32,728 nt of DNA from Ruminococcaceae bacterium UBA3818 (GCA_002369315.1 DFDW01000022.1:3584-36311); one strand, 5' to 3'. Counted from the stretch's first letter, positions 21,547 to 30,704 are shown. A program made the numbers and translations. The notes: a model not told the origin generated them from the letters alone.

Positions 21547-22326
21547 CTAGCCAATTGAGGCCTTTTCAGAGAATGCAAGATACTCATACAGCGTGGCGAA
21601 AAACTGAGAATTGCTGGGCTTTCCAGTCTTTCGACTGATGGAAGAGCCGAAGAATTTTTCATAAAAAGCAAAATCTCCACGGTTAAACACCGTCTCCACC
21701 GCTGTTCGGATGTTGCGCTCCACCCGATGGTAGCTGCTGTGCGTTCTTTGCGCGATGGCCTGGTATAAGCCCTTTGCACCGTAAGAAAAGCGCGTGGGAT
21801 CTTCCTGCAGCAATTCCAGGCCGATTTTGATGTAATGATAGCCGGTCAGATGAGCGGGTATCCCAATTTCCTTTAAAAGCCTGACCGTGTCCAATGAGGC
21901 GCAGGAGGCCGAATTTGCAAAATCGACCCGACATACATGGCTTTCCCGTTCGGACAGTTCCAGCTGGCGGCAAACGCGTTCTGCCAGAACCATCACATCC
22001 AGGGGCTTAATGAACACATAAGCCCCGCCGGCGGATAAAAAGCGGTCGAACAAACACTCGTTGTCCGAAGAACACAGGGCGATAAAGTCCGGCGCAGGCA
22101 TTTCGCTCCGGTCCAGATGCTCCATGATGTGGACAACGTCGCAATACGCCATGAAGATATTGCAGATCACAAGATCAGGACGCTCTTTTTCGATGGCGTC
22201 CCAAAGAATACGCCCGTGTTTCGGCAAGGTGATGGTTTGTATCCCGAGCAGACGAAACGCATTCTGGCAGGAGTCCAAAAATACTTGATCGTTGTCTGAA
22301 AGAATGACCTTTTTTGCTTGCGGCAT
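21547..22326 (-). CDS. Spo0A-family response regulator with degenerate receiver
   Basis: A 259-aa protein with the full Spo0A layout. The C-terminal DNA-binding domain (about residues 140-255) is well conserved: KEIGIPAHLTGYHYI, the recognition helix region YHRVERNIRTAVETVFNRG and GKPSNSQF. The N-terminal receiver is altered at its core. Residue 56, the Asp phosphorylated in Bacillus subtilis Spo0A, is Asn (ICNIFMA, codon AAT); the acidic pair is S10-D11 instead of D-D; Lys107 (FIKPLD) is kept. It therefore probably does not respond to the phosphorelay in the usual way. spoIVB, the common neighbour of genuine spo0A, is not adjacent, so this is more likely a paralogue. GGAGGT stands before ATG 22326. 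Confidence 0.85.
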   Translation of the reverse strand: MPQAKKVILSDNDQVFLDSCQNAFRLLGIQTITLPKHGRILWDAIEKERPDLVICNIFMAYCDVVHIMEHLDRSEMPAPDFIALCSSDNECLFDRFLSAGGAYVFIKPLDVMVLAERVCRQLELSERESHVCRVDFANSASCASLDTVRLLKEIGIPAHLTGYHYIKIGLELLQEDPTRFSYGAKGLYQAIAQRTHSSYHRVERNIRTAVETVFNRGDFAFYEKFFGSSISRKTGKPSNSQFFATLYEYLAFSEKASIG

Positions 22327-22519
22327 TATACTACCTCCAAAAATGCAAATAGCATGAATGCCAATCCCGCTTCCTTCTTCTTTTTTTGCCACGTCCTATC
22401 TTATATGGTGAAAGGTAAAAAATCAAGCGAAACCGCAAACGATTTTTCGGGGGAAAGGCGTCCCGTAAGAGATCTTGAATGGTTCCGATACCGCGCCTTT
22501 TCGATGCGAAACGACGCAG

Positions 22520-22560
22520 TTCGACAATTTTTTACGAGGGAGCAGGCGAAATTTGTCGAA
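22520..22560. promoter_or_regulatory. Two inverted 0A boxes upstream of the Spo0A-like gene
   Basis: TTCGACA (22520-22526) and TGTCGAA (22554-22560) are exact copies of the core Spo0A site in opposite orientation, 34 bp apart. The second sits in TTTGTCGAAAT, close to the extended consensus. They lie about 195-235 bp before the start codon in the 346-bp gap 22327-22672, in which no gene was found. Auto- or cross-regulation by a Spo0A protein is likely. Confidence 0.6.
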
Positions 22561-22672
22561 ATAGGGGGATGGTTTTGTGAAAAACAGGGGAAAAATAAGA
22601 CAAAACAGAACAAAACGGTGGAAAATTTTTCTGTGTTGTCAAAAGCAAGTCCGAAGAAGAAAAATGCCTTTT

Positions 22673-23122
22673 TTAGCCAAACAACTTGGCAAGAGGAGAT
22701 ACGGCTTTCTGCAAATCGGCGATTGCCTGGTTGAGCCGGTCCATATCGATTTTCTCCAGAACTTCCGATGCTTTTTGGATTGCTTCCAGGCTTTCCTCGC
22801 CCTTGGCAGCCAACTGATCCACATCGGCGAGCAGAGCGGGAATATCCGCCTGCACCAGCTGCGAGGAAACCGTTTCCAGGCTGCTGAACGTCCGGTCGGC
22901 ATTCTGTAAAGAACGGTATAGCTTTGGCCCGCCCAACAGCAAAGCGAAAAGCGCCAGCGAGGTTAAAAATCCGGTAAGCCCAAGTCGGATTTTGGAAAAC
23001 AGCAGCTGCTTTTGCGCAGATTGGGCGGCGATTTCGGTGTTTTGGGCAATTTGTTTTAACAGGATGATTTCTTCCCTTTCACAGGATATGGGCAGGGAAT
23101 CGGAAATTGGTTTTACAGACAT
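22673..23122 (-). CDS. Small single-pass membrane protein, function unknown
   Basis: A 149-aa protein. A short N-terminal part with a helical stretch (EREEIILLKQIAQNTEIAAQSAQKQ) is followed by one membrane segment (LTGFLTSLALFALLLGG, about residues 52-68) and then a long amphipathic helical region (SSLETVSSQLVQADIPALLADVDQLAA to the end) that should form a coiled coil. This resembles small methyl-accepting-like or DUF948-type envelope proteins in shape, but no family is certain. ATG 23122 was chosen for its GAGGAG site; upstream extension is possible but unlikely. It runs in the same direction as the Spo0A-like gene, 346 bp upstream, probably as a separate transcript. Confidence 0.65.
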   Translation of the reverse strand: MSVKPISDSLPISCEREEIILLKQIAQNTEIAAQSAQKQLLFSKIRLGLTGFLTSLALFALLLGGPKLYRSLQNADRTFSSLETVSSQLVQADIPALLADVDQLAAKGEESLEAIQKASEVLEKIDMDRLNQAIADLQKAVSPLAKLFG

Positions 23123-23400
23123 GGCGCTCCTCCTCGTATTTTCTGCAATGGGCGAATTTAGTGCAGAAAATGGAATTTTTCTTTCAGCCATATTATAACA
23201 AAATTTTTTGCGCGGCAAAACGAATTTTGTAAAAGAGTCCTGTCCAGGAGGATAAACGATGGCAGGAAACATATACTATTTTTCGAAATCATCGTAATGT
23301 CCGCAAGGGCCTGAACCGGCGGACCTGACGATGGGGTCAAGACAAAACGGCTGTCTGCGGCAAAAATGCCGCGCAAAATGTGAAAAGAGGAGGAACGATT

Positions 23401-24753
23401 ATGAAAAAGCTGGCGGCGCTTACGCTGGCCTTTTGCCTTGTTTTGGCGCTGGGAGGATGCAGAGGGAATACCGGTTCGTCCGGCAGCAGCACGACGGCAG
23501 TTCAAAAGAACGGCGCTATTTATTATTTGAATTTCAAACCGGAGGTGGCGGAAGTTTATCAGAAGATTGCCGAAGCCTACCAAAAGGAAACCGGAGTCGA
23601 ACTGCGGGTGGTTACAGCCGCCTCGGGAACCTATGAGCAGACGCTCAAATCGGAGATGGCCAAGTCCGACGCGCCGACTCTTTTCCAGATCAACGGACCT
23701 TTGGGATATCTCAACTGGAAAGACTACTGCGCCGATCTAAGCGATACCGAATTATATCGCCATCTGAAAGACAAAAGTCTGGCGGTGACCAGCGGCGGGA
23801 AGGTCTATGGCATCCCCTATGTGGTGGAGGGGTACGGCATCATTTACAATAACGCGATCCTGCAAAAATATTTCGAAACCGAAGGAGCCAAGGCCGCCTC
23901 GGCCGAACAGATCAACAGCTTCTCCAAGCTGCAGGAGGTAGTGGAGGATATGACCGCCAAAAAGGAGCAGCTGGGGATTGACGGTGTATTTGCTTGCACC
24001 TCCTTAAAACCGGGCGAGGACTGGCGTTGGCAGACCCATCTGGCCAATATCCCCATTTCCTATGAGTGGATGCAGGGCGGGGTGAATCTGACGGGTGAGG
24101 AGACCCGGGAAATCGCCTTTTCTTACAACGAGAATTTCAAAAACATCTTCGATCTGTATCTTAAAAATTCAACGGTGGCTCCCAAACTGCTTGGTTCCAA
24201 GCAGGTAATGGATTCCATGGCGGAATTTGCTTTGGGAAAATGCGCCATGGTCCAAAACGGCAACTGGGCCTGGAATGACATCAAAGGGATAGAGGGCAAC
24301 ACGGTGAAAGAAGAGGATATCCATTTCCTGCCCATCTACACCGGCATGGAGGCGGAAGAAACCCAGGGACTGTGCATCGGCACCGAAAATTTTTTCTGCA
24401 TCAACGCCAAGGCGAGTGAGGACGACCAGAAACGGGCGGCGGATTTTATCTGCTGGCTTTTTTCTTCCGAAACGGGCAAGAAATTGGTAACGGAGGAACT
24501 GGGCTTTATCGCCCCGTTTGATACATTTTCCGCCGATGAGCATCCAAACGATCCGCTGGCAGGCGAAGTGGCCGCCTGGATGAATAAAGAAGGCGTTCGG
24601 AATATCGGGTGGAATTTTACCTTGTTCCCAGGCCAGACGTTTAAAGATCATTTCGGCAGTGCGCTGCTGCAGTATGCGCAGGGCAACATGAGCTGGGACG
24701 AGGTCGTTGCGCGGACGGTGGATGATTGGAAAGTGCAAAGCGCCAGCCGATGA
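23401..24753 (+). CDS. Sugar ABC transporter, lipoprotein substrate-binding protein
   Basis: Binds an oligosaccharide outside the cell and delivers it to the permeases encoded next. The 450-aa protein opens with a lipoprotein signal peptide (MKKLAALTLAFCLVLALGGC; lipobox LGGC, Cys20). It belongs to the family 1 extracellular binding proteins of the MalE/MsmE type, with FQINGPLGYLNWKDY and YGIPYVVEGYGIIYNN as conserved core. GAGGAGG precedes the ATG. malQ and glgP downstream make maltodextrin the likely substrate. The 131-bp gap after it contains two hairpins that may stabilise the binding-protein mRNA, in line with its need for excess over the permeases. Confidence 0.9.
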   Translation: MKKLAALTLAFCLVLALGGCRGNTGSSGSSTTAVQKNGAIYYLNFKPEVAEVYQKIAEAYQKETGVELRVVTAASGTYEQTLKSEMAKSDAPTLFQINGPLGYLNWKDYCADLSDTELYRHLKDKSLAVTSGGKVYGIPYVVEGYGIIYNNAILQKYFETEGAKAASAEQINSFSKLQEVVEDMTAKKEQLGIDGVFACTSLKPGEDWRWQTHLANIPISYEWMQGGVNLTGEETREIAFSYNENFKNIFDLYLKNSTVAPKLLGSKQVMDSMAEFALGKCAMVQNGNWAWNDIKGIEGNTVKEEDIHFLPIYTGMEAEETQGLCIGTENFFCINAKASEDDQKRAADFICWLFSSETGKKLVTEELGFIAPFDTFSADEHPNDPLAGEVAAWMNKEGVRNIGWNFTLFPGQTFKDHFGSALLQYAQGNMSWDEVVARTVDDWKVQSASR

Positions 24754-24762
24754 TCCTGTTTG

Positions 24763-24866
24763 TCCGGTCCCAAAGGTTTTTTGTCGGACCGGGGAAAGGC
24801 AGTGGGACAAACGGCTTTACTGATTTGCACCCCTCCCAAAAGAGGGGTGGGTCCATATGATTTCAA
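24763..24866 (+). other. Intercistronic hairpins between binding protein and permeases
   Basis: GTTTGTCC pairs with GGACAAAC around an inner CCGGTCC/GGACCGG helix, and a second stem CACCCCTC/GAGGGGTG follows. Neither has a T tract. Such structures usually hold back transcription or decay so that the binding protein is made in excess. Confidence 0.55.
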
Positions 24867-24884
24867 TTTGTCAGGAGCGTGTCT

Positions 24885-25730
24885 ATGCAAAAGAGCTTAC
24901 GGAAATATTTTGCGGTTTTTGTACTGCCAACGCTGGTGGCATTTGTCATCGCTTTTCTGCTTCCGTTTCTGTTTGGCCTTTATCTGTCCTTTACCAGATT
25001 TACCACCGTTACCAATACCCAATGGGTGGGGTTGGAAAACTATATCCGCGCTTTTACCGATAATAACGACTTTCTCCATGCGTTGGGAATCACAGCGGCG
25101 TTTACCGTGGTATCGGCATGTTCGGTCAATCTGCTGGCCTTTGGACTGGCGCTTCTTTTGACCAGAGGGCTCCGGGGAACCAACCTCTTCCGGACGGTGT
25201 TTTTTATGCCGAACCTCATCGGAGGCATTGTTCTGGGATATATCTGGCAGCTGATCATCAATGGGCTGCTGCTTCGCGCCGGCGTGGATATCACCTACGA
25301 TCCAAAGTACGGTTTCTGGGGATTGGTGGTGCTGATGAATTGGCAGATGATCGGCTATATGATGATTATTTACATCGCAGGTCTGCAGAACCTGCCCGGC
25401 GACGTACTAGAAGCGGCCGAAATAGATGGTGCTTCCCCATGGCAGAAGCTGCGGCGGGTGACCATCCCGATGGTGATGCCTTCCATCACCATCTGCACTT
25501 TTCTGACGCTGACCAATTCCTTTAAACTGTTCGACCAGAACTTTGCCCTGACCGCCGGCGCGCCCATGAAAAAAACGGCGATGCTGGCGCTGGATATCTA
25601 CAACACCTTTTATGGACGAATCGGGGATGAAGGGGTCGGACAAGCCAAAGCGGTCTTGTTTTTCCTGATGGTGGCGGTAATCGCGGCGCTGCAGCTGCGG
25701 GCGACCAGAAGCAGGGAGGTGGAACAGTGA
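24885..25730 (+). CDS. Sugar ABC transporter permease (MalF/MsmF type)
   Basis: A 281-aa integral membrane protein with six predicted segments, beginning FAVFVLPTLVAFVIAFLLPFLFGLYLSF. The EAA loop that contacts the ATPase is EAAEIDGASPWQKLRRVTIPMVMPS (about residues 180-204). It lacks the large periplasmic loop of E. coli MalF, as usual in Gram-positive bacteria. ATG 24885 was chosen because AGGAG is 7 nt upstream; a GTG 6 bp earlier is too close. It overlaps the next permease gene by 4 bp. No ATPase gene is present in the cluster, so a shared MsmX/MsmK-type ATPase encoded elsewhere is probably used. Confidence 0.92.
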   Translation: MQKSLRKYFAVFVLPTLVAFVIAFLLPFLFGLYLSFTRFTTVTNTQWVGLENYIRAFTDNNDFLHALGITAAFTVVSACSVNLLAFGLALLLTRGLRGTNLFRTVFFMPNLIGGIVLGYIWQLIINGLLLRAGVDITYDPKYGFWGLVVLMNWQMIGYMMIIYIAGLQNLPGDVLEAAEIDGASPWQKLRRVTIPMVMPSITICTFLTLTNSFKLFDQNFALTAGAPMKKTAMLALDIYNTFYGRIGDEGVGQAKAVLFFLMVAVIAALQLRATRSREVEQ

Positions 25731-26566
25731 AAAACAAATCCAAGCGCTGGCAAAGCATTTTTCTTCCCGCTTTTTTAACCGTGTTGTCCATCTTTTTTCT
25801 GGCGCCGATTTTTTTGGTACTGATGAATTCTTTTAAAGGACAGTTCTATATTTCCGACGCGCCCTTTGCGCTGCCGGATTCTCAGACGTTTGTGGGCCTT
25901 CGCAATTACTGGAGCGGGATTCAGAAGGTGGATTTTTTCTCCGCCTTTGGCTATTCTGTGTTTATTACCGTTTTTTCAGTGGCGGCAATCGTGTTGTTTA
26001 CCGCCATGACCGCCTGGTATCTGGTCCGCGTTGGGACGCGCGCGGCAAACGGATTCTACTATCTGTTTGTTTTCAGCATGATTGTTCCGTTTCAAATGGT
26101 GATGTTCACCATGTCGAAGATGGCAAACCTTCTGCACCTGGACAATCCGGTGGGGATCGTTTTGCTGTATCTGGGTTTTGGTTCCGGGCTGTCGGTATTT
26201 TTGTACAGCGGTTTTATCAAGTCTATCCCCCGGGATGTGGAGGAAGCTGCCATGATCGATGGATGTCATCCTTTGCAGATTTTCTTTTTCGTCGTCTTTC
26301 CCATGTTAAAGCCCACTGCTATCACAGTGGCGATTCTCAACGCCATGTGGATCTGGAACGATTACCTGTTGCCTTATCTGGTGATCGGCAGCCGCTATCG
26401 GACCATTCCCATCGCGGTACAGTATCTGCAGGGAGGATATGGGTCCCGGGATATGGGCGCTTTGATGGCAACGCTGATTTTGGCGATTATTCCCATCGTT
26501 GTTTTCTATCTGGCCTGCCAGAAGTATATTATCCGGGGCGTGATGGCCGGTGCGGTCAAAGGGTGA
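25727..26566 (+). CDS. Sugar ABC transporter permease (MalG/MsmG type)
   Basis: A 279-aa integral membrane protein with six predicted segments (FLPAFLTVLSIFFLAPIFLVLMNSF first) and the EAA loop EEAAMIDGCHPLQIFFFVVFPMLKP near residues 174-198. GTG 25727 overlaps the stop of the partner gene (GTGA), with GGGAGGTGG just before, so synthesis of the two permeases is coupled. Together they form the channel for the lipoprotein-bound sugar. The cluster continues after 136 bp with malQ; that gap holds a TTGACA without a matching -10 and a 9-codon ORF, but no clear terminator. Confidence 0.92.
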   Translation: MKNKSKRWQSIFLPAFLTVLSIFFLAPIFLVLMNSFKGQFYISDAPFALPDSQTFVGLRNYWSGIQKVDFFSAFGYSVFITVFSVAAIVLFTAMTAWYLVRVGTRAANGFYYLFVFSMIVPFQMVMFTMSKMANLLHLDNPVGIVLLYLGFGSGLSVFLYSGFIKSIPRDVEEAAMIDGCHPLQIFFFVVFPMLKPTAITVAILNAMWIWNDYLLPYLVIGSRYRTIPIAVQYLQGGYGSRDMGALMATLILAIIPIVVFYLACQKYIIRGVMAGAVKG

Positions 26567-26702
26567 TGGATTGCCCGCGCAGCGGGAAAACGCCGGCATG
26601 GATTTGGTTTGACGGCGGGTCTTACAAGGAGTATGATAATGGCAGAAAAGACTGCGGTGAAAACTTGACAAAACGTTTGGAGTTGGGAAGGGTGTTGGAA
26701 TT

Positions 26703-28199
26703 GTGAAAAAGCAAAAACCCCTGGGCCGCGGGGCCGGTGTCCTGCTGCCGGTGTCCTGCCTGCCGTCGGATTACGGGATCGGTACGTTCGGGCGGGAAGC
26801 TTACCGCTTTGTGGATTTTTTAGCTGCGGCGGGCCAGCGCTATTGGCAGGTCCTGCCCCTTGGTCCGACCAGCTACGGAGACAGCCCTTATCAAAGCTTT
26901 TCCGCTTTTGCGGGGAATCCTTATTACATTGATCTGCAGATGCTGATCGAACAAGGGCTGCTTTTGGAAGAGGAAGCGGCTGAGCCGGATTGGGGACTGC
27001 GCCCTGACTGGGTGGATTATGCCAAATTATACGGCAGCCGTTTTTCTGTTTTGAAAAAAGCCTGGTCCCGCAGTGGATGGGAGCAGGATGCGGCCTTTCT
27101 TTCTTTCTGCGAACAAAAGAAAGACTGGTTGGAGGATTACGCCTTGTTCATGGCGCTCAAAGACGCTTTTGGCGGCCGGGAGTGGCAGGCGTGGCCAGAA
27201 GAAATCCGTTTGCGCCGGCCCGCGGCATTGGCCGACTGGAAAGAGCGTCTTCGGGAAGAAGCCTCTTTTTGGCGGTACGTCCAGTACCTGTTCTTTTCCC
27301 AATGGGAGCGGCTGAAACAATATGCTAACCAAAAAGGGATCGGAATCATCGGCGATATCCCCATCTATGTGGCGATGGACAGCGCCGACGTGTGGGTACA
27401 CGGCTCGCTTTTTCAGCTGGATGAAAGCCGCCGGCCCACCGCGGTAGCAGGCGTGCCCCCGGATCTGTTTTCCGCCACCGGGCAGCTTTGGGGCAACCCG
27501 CTGTATGATTGGCGGGCTATGGAGAAAGACGGATTTTCCTGGTGGAAAGCGCGGATGGCTTCCTGTGCGGCGCTGTACGACCTGATTCGTATCGACCATT
27601 TTATCGGCGTGGTCAATTATTACGCGATCCCGGCGGGGGAGGATACAGCCATGAACGGCCGCTGGATGCTCGGCCCCGGCGAAAAGCTTTTGAATGCCAT
27701 TGGCCCGGCGCTGGGCAATAAAAAAATCATCGCGGAGGATCTGGGCGTGGTGACCCCGGCGGTGCGGCAGCTGCTTCGAAAAAGCGGATACCCGGGCATG
27801 AAGCTGATGGAATTTGCCTTTGACAGCGACAGCAAAAACGAAAATCTGCCCTGCCATTTTGAAAAGAATATGGTCATCTACGGCGGTACCCACGACAATG
27901 AAACGCTGGCCGGCTTTTTCGGACCGGGACAGAGCCGCCGGATGCTGCGGTTTGCCCGCCGATATTTGAACGTATCTCAGAATGTGCAGATCCCCTGGGC
28001 GCTGATCCGGGCGGGTTATGCCAGCTGCGCGGATACGGCGGTGTTCCAGCTGCAGGATTTGATGGGATTGGACAACCGGGCGCGGATCAACACCCCCTCC
28101 ACATTGGGAGGAAATTGGTGCTGGAGGCTGGTCAAAGGGCAGTTGAGCGACGATTTGGCCGTGAAAATCCGGGACTTGGTTGAACTTTACGGCAGATAG
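26703..28199 (+). CDS. malQ: 4-alpha-glucanotransferase (amylomaltase)
   Basis: Transfers glucan chains between maltodextrins in the cytosol, making longer chains for phosphorylase and releasing glucose. The 498-aa protein is a full-length GH77 enzyme. The catalytic Asp lies in IRIDHFIG (about residue 298), the acid/base Glu in IIAEDLG (about 344), and the third carboxylate in GGTHDNET (about 397); SPYQSFSAFAGNPYYIDL is the family N-terminal signature. The GTG start at 26703 has GGGAAGG upstream at somewhat long spacing. glgP follows 16 bp after its stop and is surely on the same mRNA. Confidence 0.96.
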   Translation: MKKQKPLGRGAGVLLPVSCLPSDYGIGTFGREAYRFVDFLAAAGQRYWQVLPLGPTSYGDSPYQSFSAFAGNPYYIDLQMLIEQGLLLEEEAAEPDWGLRPDWVDYAKLYGSRFSVLKKAWSRSGWEQDAAFLSFCEQKKDWLEDYALFMALKDAFGGREWQAWPEEIRLRRPAALADWKERLREEASFWRYVQYLFFSQWERLKQYANQKGIGIIGDIPIYVAMDSADVWVHGSLFQLDESRRPTAVAGVPPDLFSATGQLWGNPLYDWRAMEKDGFSWWKARMASCAALYDLIRIDHFIGVVNYYAIPAGEDTAMNGRWMLGPGEKLLNAIGPALGNKKIIAEDLGVVTPAVRQLLRKSGYPGMKLMEFAFDSDSKNENLPCHFEKNMVIYGGTHDNETLAGFFGPGQSRRMLRFARRYLNVSQNVQIPWALIRAGYASCADTAVFQLQDLMGLDNRARINTPSTLGGNWCWRLVKGQLSDDLAVKIRDLVELYGR

Positions 28200-28215
28200 A
28201 GAGGAGGAATCCTGT

Positions 28216-30561
28216 TTGCAGGATTTTGAAAAGAAAGTACAGGCGATTTTGGAATTGGAAGACAACACTGCTCCGGAAAAAGCCAGCGCGGTGCAGCTTT
28301 ATCATGCGGTTTCCAAGGCTGCCTTGTCGCAGGTGTTTCCCCGCTGGAGAGAAAAAAAGGAGCAAAAAAGGGCCTGCTACCTTTCGGCGGAGTTTTTGCT
28401 CGGGCGGCTTGTCTACAGCAATCTGCTCAACCTTGGCCTTTTGGACCGGTGCAATACTTTTTTAACGGACCACGGTATCGATCCTGCCGTTTTCGAGCAG
28501 ATCGAGGATGACGCTTTGGGCAACGGCGGGTTGGGCCGGCTTGCCGCCTGCTTTCTGGATTCCGCCGCGGCTTTGCGCATCCCGCTGGATGGCTTTGGCA
28601 TCCGCTATCGGTACGGGCTGTTTCGCCAGCGGTTTGAGGATGGATTCCAAAAAGAAGAGGCGGACGACTGGCTGCGCTTCGGCGACCCGTGGAGCATCCG
28701 AAAGGACGCGGAAGCTGTTCGGGTCTGCTTTGGCGATCAAACGGTAAAAGCGGTTCCTTACGATATGCCGGTCATCGGTTACGGGGACGGGACGGTCAAT
28801 ACCCTTCGGCTGTGGCAGGCCGAAGCGGTGGAAGCGTTTGATTTTGACCTGTTCAACCGCCAGAAATATGACGAGGCGGTGAGACAGAAAAACCGGGCCG
28901 AGGATATCTGCGCGGTGCTGTATCCCAACGACGATACCGATGAGGGAAAACGTCTGCGCTTAAAGCAGCAGTACTTTTTCACCAGCGCTACCATGCAGAC
29001 GCTGGCAGCCCGGTATGTGGGCGAATACGGGGAAGATTTTTCCCATTTCGCAGAGCACTATGCCGTACAGCTCAACGACACGCATCCCACCGTGGCAATT
29101 CCGGAACTGCTGCGCCTTTTGATGGAGGAGCATCTTCTTTCTTTTGACGAGGCGTTTTCAGTGGTGCAAAAGACTTTTTCCTATACCAACCACACTATTA
29201 TGGCGGAGGCGCTGGAAAAGTGGAACGTTTCTTTGTTCTGTTCGGTGATTCCCCAGGTGTATCCGTATGTAGTGCTTTTAAACAACGCCCTGATGCGGGA
29301 ATTGTCGGCAAAAGGCCTTTCGCCCTGGGAGAGGGAAAAATACCGCATCATCGACGGGCAGACCATCCATATGGCACGTATGGCGATTTTTGCTGGACAT
29401 ACGGTCAACGGCGTTGCCAGAATCCATACGGAAATTCTTAAAAACAGCGCGCTCAAAGAATGGTACCGGTTGTATCCCGACCGCTTTCAAAATAAGACGA
29501 ATGGCATCACCCAGCGCCGCTGGCTGGCTTTGTGCAATCCAGAACTGTCAGCGCTGGTCACCGAGCTTTGCGGCGACGGCTGGCAGACCGACCTTACCCG
29601 GCTCAAACGCCTGGAACCATATGCGGATGACGCGGATATCCTGAAGCGGTTTGCTGCGATCAAACAGGAGAAAAAGCGGCAGCTGTGCGAAGAAATCGAG
29701 AAAAAAGAAGGGGTGCGCCTGCAGCCGGACTTTTTATTTGATGTGCAGATTAAGCGCCTGCATGAATACAAGCGGCAGCTTTTAAATGCGTTTTCCATTC
29801 TGGATATTTATTTTTCTCTGAAAGACGGCAGCCTGACCGATTGGCACCCAACGGTATTCCTGTTTGGCGCCAAAGCGGCTCCCGGCTATTATCGGGCCAA
29901 GGGAATTATCAAATATATCAACGAAATCGCAAAACAGGTGAACCGGGATCCGGATACCAAAGACCGGCTTCAGGTGCTGTTCGTGCAGAACTATAATGTT
30001 TCCTACGCAGAAAAGCTGATTCCCGCAGCGGATGTGTCCGAGCAGATCTCCACTGCAGGAACAGAAGCGTCCGGCACCGGCAATATGAAATTCATGCTCA
30101 ATGGTGCGGTGACGCTGGGAACGCTGGATGGCGCGAATATCGAGATCGTGGAGCAGGCAGGAAAGGAAAACAACTATATCTTCGGGGCGACGGTGGAAGA
30201 ACTGTCGGTCATGAAAGACTATGATCCGAAGCGGATTTTACAGGAAAATGTCCGTATCCGCCGGGTGGTTGAAACGCTGGTCGACGGTACTTTTTCTGAC
30301 GGCGGCACCGGTGTGTTCCAGGAATTGTACGACTCTTTGACTGTCGGCGCCTCCTGGCATCAGCCGGATCAGTACTATCTGCTGGTGGATTTTTTACCCT
30401 ATTGCGACGCCAAGCGCCGGGCCAACCGGGATTATGCGCAGCAGCGGACGGCGTTTACCCGCAAATGTCTTTTGAATACCGCCAATGCCGGTATTTTTTC
30501 CAGCGACCGTACCATTCGGGAGTATGCAGAGGAAATCTGGCAGGTCCTGCCGGAAAAATAA
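28216..30561 (+). CDS. glgP: Glycogen/maltodextrin phosphorylase
   Basis: Cleaves alpha-1,4-glucans with phosphate to glucose-1-phosphate, using pyridoxal phosphate. The 781-aa length fits the GT35 family. The N-terminal ACYLSAEFLLGRL and NGGLGRLAACFLDS, the VQLNDTHPT stretch and the PLP-lysine region EASGTGNMKFMLNGAV (about residues 617-632) are all present. TTG 28216 is the most likely start, because GAGGAGG lies 9 nt upstream; an in-frame TTG at 28180 inside malQ has no ribosome site. With malQ and the transporter it completes uptake and breakdown of maltodextrin. A strong terminator follows. Confidence 0.96.
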   Translation: MQDFEKKVQAILELEDNTAPEKASAVQLYHAVSKAALSQVFPRWREKKEQKRACYLSAEFLLGRLVYSNLLNLGLLDRCNTFLTDHGIDPAVFEQIEDDALGNGGLGRLAACFLDSAAALRIPLDGFGIRYRYGLFRQRFEDGFQKEEADDWLRFGDPWSIRKDAEAVRVCFGDQTVKAVPYDMPVIGYGDGTVNTLRLWQAEAVEAFDFDLFNRQKYDEAVRQKNRAEDICAVLYPNDDTDEGKRLRLKQQYFFTSATMQTLAARYVGEYGEDFSHFAEHYAVQLNDTHPTVAIPELLRLLMEEHLLSFDEAFSVVQKTFSYTNHTIMAEALEKWNVSLFCSVIPQVYPYVVLLNNALMRELSAKGLSPWEREKYRIIDGQTIHMARMAIFAGHTVNGVARIHTEILKNSALKEWYRLYPDRFQNKTNGITQRRWLALCNPELSALVTELCGDGWQTDLTRLKRLEPYADDADILKRFAAIKQEKKRQLCEEIEKKEGVRLQPDFLFDVQIKRLHEYKRQLLNAFSILDIYFSLKDGSLTDWHPTVFLFGAKAAPGYYRAKGIIKYINEIAKQVNRDPDTKDRLQVLFVQNYNVSYAEKLIPAADVSEQISTAGTEASGTGNMKFMLNGAVTLGTLDGANIEIVEQAGKENNYIFGATVEELSVMKDYDPKRILQENVRIRRVVETLVDGTFSDGGTGVFQELYDSLTVGASWHQPDQYYLLVDFLPYCDAKRRANRDYAQQRTAFTRKCLLNTANAGIFSSDRTIREYAEEIWQVLPEK

Positions 30562-30616
30562 TCACCTCCATTCGTTTTTGCACAGAGAAATACGGACGAA
30601 GAAACTATTTTATGGC

Positions 30617-30650
30617 AAAAAAGGACCGGTTTTAAAACCGGTCCTTTTTG
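30617..30650 (+). terminator. Intrinsic terminator of the maltodextrin cluster
   Basis: A perfect 32-bp palindrome (30618-30649) with GGACCGG/CCGGTCC at its core ends in five Ts, 56 bp past glgP. The A tract on the other side allows use in both directions. Confidence 0.9.
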
Positions 30651-30704
30651 CTGGATTTTTTACAGATATTCCCCTATAATGAAACCAAAGGGGAGGGATT
30701 TGTT

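Noticed and set aside
22318..22734. A 138-codon plus-strand ORF upstream of the Spo0A-like gene
   Set aside because: It overlaps the regulatory region with the 0A boxes and the opposite-strand membrane-protein gene, has low-complexity sequence and no ribosome site.
26639..26668. A 9-codon ORF with AAGGAG in front, upstream of malQ
   Set aside because: It is too short and without a terminator or codon bias that would make it a leader peptide; treated as chance.
27027..28268. A 413-codon minus-strand open frame opposite malQ
   Set aside because: It is a shadow of the GC-rich malQ gene; the plus strand has a complete GH77 enzyme.
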